From Polyodon spathula (Eukaryota; Chordata; Actinopteri; Acipenseriformes; Polyodontidae), in NCBI RefSeq assembly GCF_017654505.1, contig NC_054548.1:27498969-27562968 (forward strand): DNA of 64,000 nt. The letters are read 5' to 3'. This document shows, one piece after another, positions 32,701 through 44,399 of this stretch. Under the pieces are notes generated by a model. That model searched no databases, had not been told where the DNA came from, and was given only the letters and a program-made list of their open reading frames with translations. Position 1 is the stretch's first letter, and every line of letters begins with the position of its first letter. A program made the position numbers and the translations under genes.

Positions 32701-35700
32701 ATATTTTTAGTAGTTGTAAAATGTGACTGATAACACCGTGTAACAATTTTTTTTTTTCGTTCCTGGTTAGTAAGTGTTATTTCCTAATTGCTTATGCCTC
32801 AAAAGTATAGAAAATGGCTATTATTCCCCACAAACTGCTTTGTGACCAGGACAGGTAAATTTCAAAATATCACTATTTCCAATGAGAAAACGGGAGCTTT
32901 TGTGTCTTTTCGTTCACATAAAGTCAGAAACAAACAACATATGAATCCAAATTAACATGTATTTATACTAAAGTAATACAAAAATGACTACAAAAGATTT
33001 AGAAGTGAGTAGTTTTTTGAGATTTACGATTATACTGTAAATTTACTTTAAAATTTATCTTAAAATAATGTTAAATGTAATGTATTGCTGACAGTAACAA
33101 TAGTGAATATTCACTGACTGGTCAGTTGAACCGTATATGTAAGACACTATTGTATCATATGATGTTGTCATAAACTTCATCAAACTTTGATGTCTGCTAA
33201 TTGAGGCTAGTGAGCCTAAACCTGAGGGAACACAAAGCCACTTTTTCAGGAACAATGGTTTCAAACCTGGTTCTGTAAGACCTAGTTTGAGGCACATTTT
33301 CTGTATCAAACCCCAAGTCTCCCAGGTGTGCCATGCAGCGGCCTGAAACAAAGTTCCAAGCCACAAAGTGGCTTTGTGTTTCCGCAGCTTACGCTGTAAC
33401 ATGGGGGAGGTATGATTCCGCTGCACAACTTTTATTGATTTCAGTGGAGGTGGTAATAATATCCAACACTGTTAAGATCAATTAAATAGATCCCACTGTA
33501 TCTCGCTCATCATTCTGATAAATAATAAAGACAGCGCCACTCCTTTCCCCACTGTAAATCAATTCCCCAATCAATGCCCACCACTGTATTTATATATCCA
33601 TTTTTACTTTAAATGTTATCAAATTACGTGTTTTCTCTAAATCACTGTCACCTTTTTTTGTGCTCTTCAGTATATTTGATGTGTTGTTTTTTGAAAACCA
33701 GAGAAGAAAAGCATGGCACTCAGTGGAGCTTACTGCAAGAACAGAACATTTAATTAAACATCATGAAAACTTGTATATTATACACAACAATATTTCACAC
33801 AACCAACAAAATAGATGTCTTACTAAATCTACTAATTGTTTAATAAAGTGTTCTTGTTTCGTGCATTTAAATGCATATACAAATGCATGCACACCTCAGT
33901 TTCATTTAAATAGAAATGCAAATGCATTTGATAGATTGTTCAAATGCATTTGTCAGAATATATGCTGAAATTCATTACCAATAATTGCACCATCAATTTA
34001 AACGACTCCCTGTTATAACAAACTCCTTTAATCGTGCTCATCATATAATTAGCTATGTTTTCTGAAATTACTTCAAATACTTGCAAGTTTGCAATTAACC
34101 CTGCGATTACTTTAACAATGTACCACTAATAGCTGTATCATTAATTGCACTAGGAGTTGGTTAAATCATAACACTTGCTAAATGCATTTGATAGATGTGT
34201 ACATTTCTTGATTGCATTTAAATGCAAGTGCACTTGAACCCAACCCTGAAAACTACTATGTAATATAAATGAGGGGTAAAGTTTACCAAGTCTAATTGCC
34301 TTAGCATTAAAAGTAGAATAGAAAGGATTTAAATACTTATTGTTCTCTTACCCACTCGTATTTGGCTTCCAATTCCAATTTTTTTTCAGTTTTTTCATCA
34401 CATCACTAATACTTAATTTTAAAAGTTTAAGCAAGCAAGGTGCCTAGCTGCGGAAGACCATTTCAACTCGCCTTAGTTCAGTGTCCCACCTTCCGTCATC
34501 AATGTGACACGACAGATAAGAGAGTGAGACTCATTTAATTATTGGTCTCACCTTCAACACCTGTGGGAGCCTTCATGCTACCATGATTAACAAGATTCAT
34601 TAACCCACTTGATACTCACCTTACATCACACTAACTTGGTTTTGTCTACATTGACAAACCATAGTTGTTTAACAACCTTGCCTCAGAGCACTGGGTTGTA
34701 AAATGATTGATATGCAGCACACCTGTCGTATGGTCTTTTTATTTTATTTCTATTTTAAACAATCCAGAAATTGTAAACCCCTGCACCTTATTAATATCAG
34801 TTTAGGATTCTGGTATGCTTGTAACCTACAATTTACTGTGTAAACTAAGGCTAAAATCATTTTATACAAATTAGACCATAAAAGGAAATGTGTGTTATAT
34901 GTTTATGTGAATTTGTTTGAGCATTGTAGATCATGTTAATAGTCTACCCTCTTGTTGTTGTTATGACTTTTGTACCGTGCACGTAATTACAAATTATGTG
35001 CACAGATATCATTCATTATTATAAAATAACTGTTTTAACCAAAGCACAGAGCAACACTAATGTCTAGTGTCTATTCTAGTGGCTTTCCATACCTTTTACA
35101 TCCTCTTTAGAGTGGCAGATCAAAAGGATGATGTCGCTGGAGTGAATGCCTCTTGGGAGTTGAAACCAATTCCTTTAGACAGTGTCTACAATCACCTCCT
35201 TCAGTCATGAATCCTTTTTCATTTCACAGGTAGCCCATCGTGTCAAAACTTTTTAACCCGTAATAAGTGATGCACTTACAACGGTGTACAGGAGAGTGTA
35301 TACAGTGAAATTGAGCCTGGAGTTGTTCAATTATGTAGGGAAAATACATATTACATATTTATCTAAAATAAATAAATAAATAAATAAACTCTTAAAAATA
35401 ACTTTTTTTTTGTACTAATGGTATTTCAGTACAAATAATAAAATATTCAAGCATCTTTTTAACAAAGCAGTTGTCAGGGTTATTGTGATATTAATAATAA
35501 CAGGAATGACACCTGGGTAAGAGAATAATAAATGTTTAAGCCCTTTCCATTCTACCCTTTATAGCTGTAAAAAAAATAAGCTATATTTAAGAAATTAAAT
35601 ATGTAGTTTCTGGATTTATAGTTTCATATTTTAAGAGACAGCAGTGGGAGGTGGGTGCTAGCCCCTGGACTGTGGAGTGTGTTAGTTCTCATTGGTTGTG

Positions 35701-37076
35701 TTATGTTTGTATCTGTTTGATGTGTTTTCTGCACTTAATTTACACACATGTATTACCTTGTCTATCTGAGCTGTATATCGAGAGTAGTGGCTTGGTTGGG
35801 GTTGTCGTATGTTGTCGGTTTCTGACCTGTGTTTATTCTCAATACACTTTTTTCATTATATACAATTGTGACAACAACCTTTACCAAGATCTGTAACTCA
35901 CAAAGGAGTTATTATATAAATTATAAAATTGCAAATTGCGGGAAAAGTATCTCCACAAAATAACAGTTCTGAAGTAGTCAGGCATGGTGCTATATGAGAA
36001 GCTCTAGGCATGTTGCTTTTTAAATAGGGATTTCAACATCCTTCTGCTGGATATGACCTTGATGAACACACCCCAACTTCTGCCTTGATATCTACAGTTG
36101 ACAAGTCTAGACTGTGTCCGTGTGCAAGTTCGAAAGCCTTCAAGCCTCAACAGTTTTCTTTTAATGGGATACTATTTTCTGGTTATTGATCAATATCTTT
36201 TAGATAGCAAGCTTTATACACAACAACAAAGACGGAAGAGGAAGGATGGCGTTTGGGAAATATGTTATTTGCAAGAATCATATTCATTCAATGCCATGAG
36301 TTCCATTGCATTCTATTGTGTTTTTGTCTATGTAACTATTAGCACTATTTTTGTTGAAAACCATCTATTTTACAGCTGCTGTTGATATCATTGCACATGA
36401 CAACTATGAATTCAGACTTGTCACATTAATATTCTCTTCTGAATAAAAGATTAGTATTACCTGAATTTCTTAAGTTTCAATGTGTGTTTTTATCACGAAG
36501 TGCACCTTCACACTATAAAATGTTGTGCTGCTCTTTTGAGAGAGAGCATTGTAAAAATAGTTTAGCTCTATAATTCCTTAGGATAATGCCTGCTTGTAAT
36601 TAATTAGTCATCTTCAAGCTTCAGGCATATTTAGTCAGCTAGTCCACTTCAGATGTTTAATATTGTAGTCACGTACTGTTAAATCATATCCATACACATT
36701 TTGAAAAGTCTTCAGATTAGGATCCCCAACCATTAAACAGCTTGGTGTTCCATGGGCTCTATCAATGCTAACAGGAAGTGGAGTGTTGGTAACAGTAAAA
36801 TCATAGAAAGAGGTACAGTTTTGAAAAATAGTCTGATTCGTTAAGGTTTATTTTGTTATTTTCTATGAAGATGCCACTTATATAAGCTTAATTATTTTCA
36901 GTGAGTAAAAAAATAATAATGGTAGTTACAGTTAGAAAAATGGAAAGATTGAACTAACTAATGGGGCATTAGTTAAGCATTACCCACATATGGCCAACCT
37001 ACCATATTTTTTTAAATCAAAAGATTACTAGACAGTGCCTAAACATTTATTGAAAAAGGATGCAAACTCAGGGGGA
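32701..37076. other. Long non-coding stretch
   Basis: No confident gene. Notes: an inverted motif around CAAAGCCACTTTTTCAGG (33,234) and CCACAAAGTGGCTTTG (33,362) suggests a small palindromic element. AAATGCATTTGATAGAT recurs at about 33,922 and 34,182 in a region rich in AAATGCAT words. (AAAT)n lies near 35,367. The open frames at 33,055-33,426 (minus), 33,660, 35,651 and 36,098 show no known domain. Confidence 0.4.
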
Positions 37077-37164
37077 AAAGCGTTACGGCTGTCGCAATAG
37101 TCGCAAGCGAGTCAGAAGTCTAGGGTGACACATGCTAAACATGCGCAATGCTGTTAACAACTTT

Positions 37165-37660
37165 TTAGGGGATGCGTTACAGCAGCAGTTTTTGCATTAT
37201 ACCACTAATTCGTACTATCATTAGTAGCCTATAAGCCAAATGAAAAAGTTAGTAAGGGATGCAGTGCTAAATTGTGCACAATTACAAACCACCTGCACAT
37301 GAATAGAATAGGTGTGTTTCCTATTCCTCTAGAGCTGTTCCGAATGAGCTGGAGAGGTTAGCGGCACATCTGTGCAGTCTATTGTTCCCAACACGTTGGG
37401 GAAACCAGAAATGTCACAGAAATTTGTTTTCAAGGCTCGCACACCCTGCTTTTAGGGAAAAGTAGGTATTTGGTGGTTTGCCTCAAAAATGCATTGAGCA
37501 CAACTGCCAATGCATGAGAAAAAGCAGACTAGGAAATGCCAGCAACAATTGTTTAAAACATGCTTTCAAAAGTTCTTAACAAATTGATGCAATTGTAAGT
37601 ATAGCAATTGCCACCAGCTTTCACACACCTTATTATACTATTGGAGAACCGTTATTTGCA
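37165..37660 (-). pseudogene. Harbinger transposase (HARBI1-like) fragment
   Basis: Minus-strand reading gives SGFPNVLGTIDCTDVPL (around 37,370), a hallmark of the HARBI1/PIF nuclease that carries the first catalytic Asp. After a TAG this continues as RNRKHTYSIHVQVVCN (around 37,290), matching the conserved NRK..HS.NVQ.VC segment. Upstream residues, read through a stop, resemble the preceding helical region. The later catalytic Asp and Glu segments are missing: homology is lost beyond LIGY near 37,220 and the terminal repeat follows at 37,130. In Harbinger elements this nuclease cuts DNA together with a Myb-like partner, which I do not see. Confidence 0.78.
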
Positions 37661-37816
37661 CTATCTCCGCCCCCTTTTTGCGAATTTATGCAGGAACTTC
37701 TATAATTGCACATCCATCTACGCTTGAACCGCAAACAGAAACCACAGAGGCAAAGCTTTGTGCTTGTTTAGTATATTTCACCTATGATGGTGCGGTGGGT
37801 GTGGTGATGAAACAGA

Positions 37817-38467
37817 TGTCACAGAGTCACTGGTCCAGGTTCAAATAACCCTAATACCAGCAATGGTAGAGGGTGTGTTTTAATTACAGGAATGCAGTCC
37901 AAAGCAACAAAACAATGCAAATCATAAGTCCCAATAGAGCGAGTCCCTCTCAACTCTACTGTGCATTTGTGGGGTGGTGGAAAGTGCAGGTGCTCAGGTG
38001 CTGACGTATCCAGTTCAGTTGTGTGTGGTGTGTGGTGTCCAAGGTGAAAGTGCTGGCAGTAGTGCGGCAGCTATTTGTCATGACGACTAACTCTGACCTC
38101 GGTCCTGACAATAAACAAATCCAAAACATGTAGCAAATAAAACAAGCAAACGGCTCAGCAACCCAGGTTCCGTGTTACCTCCAAAAGCCCTGCACTTGCA
38201 AAATGACAGCACTTATATACCAGGAGACTCCACCCCATGATCAGCGCAACTCAGCATGCCTGCCAGTTGTCTAATGCAGCACAGCTGATCACAGTAATCT
38301 TGTCCCCTAATATGGTCATTCCGCCCTGCATCAAGATGGCCAACTTCATTTTCCGACCCTCTCTCCAAGCTGGCCCGTCTCAGTACAGGAGTGCAAGTAC
38401 CTCTGCTTAGCGCCCTCTTGGGTCGGGAGGGAGATTTACAGCTCAGATCCTCTCACTCTCTGTTACA
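37817..38467 (-). mobile_element. Solo LTR, minus copy of an inverted pair
   Basis: On the minus strand it starts TGTAACAGAGAGTGAGAGG and ends GACTCTGTGACA, with short inverted ends (TGTAACAGAG/CTCTGTGACA), 651 bp. It is closely similar along almost its whole length to the plus-strand LTR at 44,943-45,541: shared GGGCGCTAAGCAGAGGTACT, TGGCCATCTT, GGAATGACCATATTAGGGGA, TATATAAG and ACCGAGG segments. It is inserted in the Harbinger element, close to that element's right end. No target duplication is evident. Confidence 0.85.
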
Positions 38468-38537
38468 TCGCCCAAGATTTCTGACTAATTTGCAACTGGT
38501 TTGTGACTATTGCGACAGACGCAACACTTTAGTACAG

Positions 38538-39244
38538 TGTGACAGATCGAACGACGCTTGGTGTTAGATCTCCCTACCGACCTGTGAGGTCACTAGGTAA
38601 AGGGAACAGAGTGCCCTGGACTAAAAGGCATGACAATTTATTCCCGTGGGTAGGTGAAAATCGGCTGGCTACCACAAAGGGGCAGAGCTACAGAACCCGA
38701 ACTCAACGACCCAGACGGGAAACGGCATGGCATCCATGGATTGGAGAAGCGGATGAGCTTGTTAACCAAGGGGTCATGAGGGAGGGTATAAAATAGGGGC
38801 GTAACAAAGTAATCTTTTCCTTTGTAAATGGTTTTCCTTTGTAAACCGTATTGTACTGAAAACTGTCAGTGTTTGTTTTGTTTGTGTCGGCAGTAGCATG
38901 ATCCGACGCTGTAGTGCAAGCCAGCACCAACCCAGACATCACTTTCACTCCTGCATTTCACGGAGTACTGTAAGCACACCACTAGCACCTAATTTCACTC
39001 ACGGTCTTGTGTTTGTGTTTTGTGTTTAGTGTGGGTGTGCATAAAACCTGGACTTTTGGTTGCGGGTCAAACCCGGGGATTACAATTATGAGTGATACAT
39101 GCCTCTGTATCACTCCAGCATTTATTATTTTCTGGTGTTTGTCTTAAGGCCATGGACTTTGTCATTATTTCAATAAACATCCTTGCACCTGTTCGTAATT
39201 GTCTGTGTGATTTATATATTTAATTTCAATACTGCACTCACCTG

Positions 39245-39246
<2 letters not shown>
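38538..39246 (+). mobile_element. Solo LTR, same family as 58,269-58,760
   Basis: Starts TGTGACAGATCGAACGACG, then shares with the 58.3-kb copy CCGACCTGTGAGG, TAAAGGGAACAGAGT, AAAAGGCATGACAATTTATT, AACCAAGGGGTCATGAGGGA, a TATA box (GGTATAAAATAGGGG, 38,785) and CCAACCCAGACATCA. It ends around CTGCACTCACCTGTA, where a (TA)n run starts. The 85-codon open frame within it is incidental. It lies only 70 bp from the opposite-orientation LTR at 37,817-38,467. Confidence 0.82.
38787..38795 (+). promoter_or_regulatory. TATA box of LTR promoter
   Basis: TATAAAATA, conserved as TATAAATA in the sister LTR near 58,511. Confidence 0.6.

Positions 39247-39300
<54 letters not shown>
39246..39300. repeat. (TA)n microsatellite at LTR end
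   Basis: About 27 TA units directly abut the end of LTR homology. Confidence 0.96.
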
Positions 39301-39303
<3 letters not shown>

Positions 39304-40434
39304 TTATTGTATGTAATAATAGCGGTTTTAAGACCAACCACTCTTAAGCTAATTAAAATTGACCCCATTCATTTTTAAATATATTCATAAATGTAATCTG
39401 CTACCTAGTCAGTCAAACTGAATGCCACGACACTCACCAGTGATGTAGACTTCAACAACAGTGTAGAGCATGAATATCAGACTGAATAAATATCTCACAA
39501 GTTTAAGCTTTATGAATGAAGCCTACAATATTTCTTTATGTAAGCCAGGCTTTTGAACTTGTGAATCATCTATCTTTAGGTGCAATGGATAAATACATTT
39601 AATGCAGTGATAGACATATTCAGCAAGCAGTTTACAAATAGAAATATTCAATAAAGCACTATAGTTTTAACTCATGTTTTTTGTCAAACACCCATTACTG
39701 GTAGATAATATACAGCTGCTGGTGCTCTGAAGTGGAGTTCAAATCAACTTATTTCGTATATCTTGGTTTAGGTATTGATTGCATTATGCAAATATAACAG
39801 CTATACAGTACAACTTAATTTTCCAATGGGATACGCATGGCAGTAAGCCATTAGGAGCTGTACATATGTTTATATAAGCTGAATACACAAGGGGCACACT
39901 AACATTACATTTATTTTCAAATTGATAGAAATGAAACAAAGGCACATTTTCATTACAACTTAATAAAGGAAAGGGTACATTTTATGCAGTGCCGATGAAG
40001 AACTGGATACATTTCTAATTCTCAGCACATGCAGGAATCTCGACTTTTGCTTTTTATCATTCAAAACGTATGCATTGCTAAGCAATTTAAATGATGTATC
40101 CAGAAATTGCAAAATGGTATACAGGCATACAACTATTTGAGTTATTTAATGCTTTATTGTTCACAATTTAGTCATGCATTGTTTGTGTCAGGCATTTGTT
40201 GAAATAGGGATTACATCCATTTGCCTGCTGATTTACATTAAATGGATAAAAGCAAAACAAAAGATCAGTGAACTAAAAGCTCAAATAATAAAGAGCTAAA
40301 ATAACTTAGTAAAAAAAAAAAAAAAAGAAAAAAGCTCTAGGGATAAGAAATATAGCAACAAAGCTATTGTAAAGGAATAGGAACGATTTCCAAGTGGTAC
40401 CAAAGCTCTCTTAAAATAACTGAACAGGGGCAGG
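39301..40434. other. Non-coding AT-rich stretch
   Basis: No gene or element terminus recognised. An A-rich tract lies at 40,311-40,332. Confidence 0.45.
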
Positions 40435-40803
40435 CAGGGCCAGCCTTAGGGCAAGGTGAGCAAGGCAGCGGCCTAGGGCCCCACACCTAAGAGTCTTCAG
40501 AGTCTCGTGGGTATTCTGTTGGCCCCTCGCCAGTACGAGTCGGGCCATTGTAAAAGGAAAATAAAAAATAAAAAGAAGTTCAGCTCAAGCGGCAACAAAG
40601 CTCTGCTGCTGTATCTAGACAAACCGCCAAATAAAAATCTGCTTCGGGAAGCAAATGAATCCGATTCAGACTCTTCATAATAATCATCTCCAGAATATTG
40701 ATTTCTGCTTACTACTGTAATGTTACCACATTTGCACATTCTGACTGACAAAGTGGACGTCCTCATGTGAGTGTACTCGATCATAAGAAATTTAGGTAAC
40801 ACT

Positions 40804-41054
40804 TTGCATATTAAATTAATGTTAAATTAATATTTAATTTCTATTAAATTATTCCTTATTACTAACATTTAAGTCAGATTAACTGTATTTATAATAAGGA
40901 CATGTAAACAATGGGAAATTACTGAATATTTTCAAGGGTAACAAAACGTAATATAAATGGATGTGATATGCAATTACATTTTCAATCAACATTTAGCAAG
41001 AAACTAGCTATTTCATATTTACTAAATATTAATTTAACATTAATTTAATATGCA
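40804..41054. mobile_element. Short palindromic-ended MITE
   Basis: TTGCATATTAAATTAATGTT, continuing AAATTAATATTTA (left), is the inverse of TAAATATTAATTTAACATTA, continuing ATTTAATATGCAA (right). The arms are about 33 bp with almost no mismatch, and the element is about 250 bp. There is no coding capacity. The family and target duplication are unclear. Confidence 0.78.
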
Positions 41055-42437
41055 ATTGCATATCTATCTAATTGCAGTCTTATGTTGGACCAGGTCCGAC
41101 ATTACGATTTTCCATTTCCAGTCTGATGTTGGACCCTGTCTGATATCATCAAAAAGATATGAAGCACAGGTCTCTAGTCGTTTTTTCTCCAGAAAAAACA
41201 GAGAAAACCATTCAATGGCCGAGTGAGGCTGATAGGAGCCGAATGAAACCGAAAAAAAGAGGCGTGTGAGCAATAGAGCTAGCAACTGCACCACAGAGAT
41301 AAGATGGACACAAAGGAGATAGCTGTTTCCACATCCAGCACTCAAAGAATATCACAGATATTTGCAGAGCTTGTTGAGATGTTATAGTAATAGAATAATG
41401 ACTTGGATTGCATTATTGAGGAGTTTGGTGTAAAACAAGTGATCAGGAGAGAATTTATCAGTATGCACGTCTATAAAGAGGTATGTGAAAAATACAGTGA
41501 ACAAGGGGTGGAGCTTGGCTGGAGATGCAGTACTGATGTCGTTTTACCATGCAATGCATTTTGTTATAGAACAAAAAAACAAAAAGCATTCTTGCATCCC
41601 TATTCTGTGTTTTTTTTTTTCTCTCTCTCTCTGCTAGCGCTCTCGGCTCCACTCTAGCAACGCGTCAGTCTGGTGTTTGTATGGATGCGTGGTATATTTT
41701 AATATGTGTGTGGCCGGCAATTGTTTTAAACTGTTTGTAATTTCTTTGTTTTTTATTTTTTTTTTATATGACCTTTGTCTAGGAGGGAAATAGTTTCACT
41801 GTTGGAGTTTCATAGAGGGGCGGGTTATTGAAGTATATTTGTACCATGGTATGTTACTAATTTAATTAGCTATTTTCTCTGCTAATATATGTATGTTGCT
41901 GTTAATTCATACCTAGGTACTACAGGTTTCTTAGTAAAACTAATTACACTCAGTTGCTTAAGGTTGTTTATAGGGGGCTTTCGTAGCTCAGTTTTGCTGT
42001 CGGTTTTGTTAAGATTATAAACACTAATTGTTTGTGTAATTGCACGTTTGTAAATGATATTGTTTTATTTTGATTATTGTGTTTACTTTATTATTGTTCT
42101 TCTGGGTTTTATTTTATTTATTTTTTACCTTGGATTGTTTTGCTTTGTTTTGGTTTTATTATTTTGTTTATTGATATATGATACCAGTTGAAACTGACCT
42201 GCCTCAGCCCCCTTTATAGTTTTGTCTGAAATTGTGAAGGGGCTAATTTGTCTTTCAAATTTGTCAATATTTTATCTCCTGAACTTCTCCTCCTGTTTAA
42301 AGTTTTTCTTTTCTCTAATAAAATACTTGTTGATTTTTTTTTTAACTTTCCCTATAATTTGTGACAAGGGAAGGACTCATACTGAAAACAGAAAACAAGG
42401 AAAGAACACACTCGAAATTAATTACAATACTTGATAT
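41055..42437. other. hAT interior, mostly anonymous
   Basis: CAGTCTTATGTTGGACC and CAGTCTGATGTTGGACC form a short tandem duplication at about 41,076 and 41,119. The rest is T-rich with no coding motif. Confidence 0.45.
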
Positions 42438-44028
42438 CAGTGGCTTGAAAAACTGGTGGGGCACAACACCCCCCTCCAAAAAAAAAAAACTAACGAAAGA
42501 AGCGATACCACGCTCAGACCCGATGCACGATTTTAACAATTTTTTTGTAAACATTATGCTAGCTTTCTAACATTACCAGATCTTTCATCACAAACAGTTC
42601 TACGCCAGATTGTCACAATCAAGAGAGCTGAAAATAACACTTTACAGGCAAGGGTCGCTTACCGACAACTGCACCTGCACTAACCTGGGCATTTGAAATG
42701 GAAATATCGTCACACTCTCGTGCTGTCTCGTGTTGAACTACATAAGAGTTAGGTTCGGTTTCTGTTGATGTCTCTGGCATTGGTGGTTTAGCTTTTTTGT
42801 TGTAGAAAAGTTCCAAACGTAGCTGTCTTTTTGCCATTTTAAAAGGGCTACATCAAATTCACTGTTTTTAGCACATATTGTTGCTGACTGAAAAAGTGAA
42901 AGTCTCCCACACGAACAAGCATAATGGTGAAGGGTCTTAGACACAATTTGGTTATGTTATTAAAGTTTGAAAGTTTGAAATAAACTGTGTAATTACATAT
43001 TCTCTACCCACTTACGAAAAACATAAAAATATATATTTTTATTTTTAAATAATAAACCCTGGCAGCAGTGGCATAGCCACTTTTTTTGGAAGGGGATGGA
43101 AATGGTAACTTTTTTTAAGATGAGTAATCACAGTGGTGCAATTGGCAACCTGATTTTCTTATTCGTGCATTGACGTTTTATTTTCAAAAAATAAAGAACA
43201 ATCTTTTTAACACAAGGTCCAATAACCAAATACAATGCAAAATAGTTAAAAAAACATTCAGTTTAGAACACTTCTGATTAAAAATAAAAAAGTAAATACA
43301 AAACAAAGGACTTGAACTTTAAACACACACATCAGATTTCAATTTCACATGATGATAATAAATAAAAATAAAGATATATAATTTCATTGGTACTTATGGT
43401 TGTTCATTTTGTAAACTAACATTTTGTGTTCAAAGCAAAGCAAACCATTTTATTTAATCTCACAGATCTTGACTAATTTAATTACCGTTTGACCGGCACA
43501 GGACTGCTGGTGGTAGCTGCTAGCATGTTGTCTTCAGACGGTCATAAACATTTTTCTGCCGTTTAACAAATTAAGGCAATGAAAATAAACAGCTAATGTT
43601 TTAGTTATTTTTTCCTTTCCCCTACCACTGTCAGGCCATGCTTCACGTCTCTCATTCAGCGTTACATCACGTTACACGATCGTCTGGACTGTAAAAAAGC
43701 TAAACTATAAAAGCTGTGTGCACTGTCCAATCAAAAGAGTTAAAGTTTGAACCTCTCACGAATGACAGTAAATAGCCGAATCACAAATAGAAATTTGAAA
43801 CGCGCGCTTTGGCAGACAGCAAGCATGTCATTGGTCAGTTGTGAGTGGCGTTTCATGTCTATAGCAATTGAAAGCGGTACTGATTGAAGCGTATTGTGGC
43901 CACGAAAAAAATAATCTTTTCAGCACTTTTTTTTTTCCAGTATCACATTGGCTAAGTCACTGCCTGGCAGAAATCTGGAGGGGCACGTGACCAGGGAAGC
44001 CCCCCCCGCCCCTGGAGTGTCACCACTG
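42438..44028 (-). mobile_element. Second hAT-like element, internally deleted
   Basis: The ends are CAGTGGCTTGAAAAACTGG (42,438) and, inverted, CAGTGGTGACACTCCAGG (from 44,028). Flanking octamers CTTGATAT and ACTGTTAT agree at 5 of 8 positions, a weak degenerate duplication. An additional CAGTGGCATAGCCAC at 43,066, typical of a hAT end, suggests two overlapping or nested elements. The minus strand retains only a transposase N-terminus. Confidence 0.5.
42619..42837 (-). pseudogene. hAT transposase N-terminal fragment
   Basis: A 72-residue frame starts MAKRQLRLELFYNKKAKPP, then a Ser/Thr/Glu-rich stretch (ETSTETEPN, ETARECDD). This style of start, a short basic/aromatic motif and then an acidic Ser-rich linker, is what I expect before the zinc finger of ZMYM/ZBED-like hAT proteins. 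The frame ends before any finger, and no catalytic domain follows within the element. It is either a deletion derivative or a coincidence in a small frame. Confidence 0.4.
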
Positions 44029-44399
44029 ACTGTTATTCAGGTTTACATTATACATAAGTAGGCAGGAATCAGTGTGAAAGTTTGCATCATAGGTCAGTGA
44101 GCTGATCGATTTAAATAAATAAATAAATAAATTTAAAAAACTGTTCCATTTACTGGGGGGGGGGGGGTACATGTCCTTCACATCTGCTGTTCAGAAAGAT
44201 TATAACAAACACTAGGCTATATAATTATAAGTACTTCTCAAAAAAATCACATAGGTCTACAAGTGAACTTTAATTCTCTGTGCAAACTGCTCTTATATCA
44301 CAACTCAATTTTCCAATGGAATAAACCTGCCTGATTTTAAAAAATATATAAAAAATAGTGCTCTATGAACTTTTTCACAGTCGTCGTAATGAGTAGGTC

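Larger units (their letters stand above)
37077..38530 (-). mobile_element. PIF/Harbinger-like DNA transposon
   Basis: The ends form an inverted repeat of about 55 bp. The left end has AAAGCGTTACG, CTGTCGCAATAGTC, then GTCAGAAGTCTAGGG. The reverse complement of the right end has AAAGTGTTGCG, CTGTCGCAATAGTC, then GTCAGAAATCTTGGG. A Harbinger transposase remnant lies inside on the minus strand. The LTR at 37,817-38,467 inserted next to the right end. I could not confirm the usual 3-bp target duplication. Confidence 0.78.

Noticed and set aside
33055..33426. 123-residue minus-strand frame
   Set aside because: No known domain. It overlaps a palindromic CCACAAAGTGG motif, suggesting repeat DNA.
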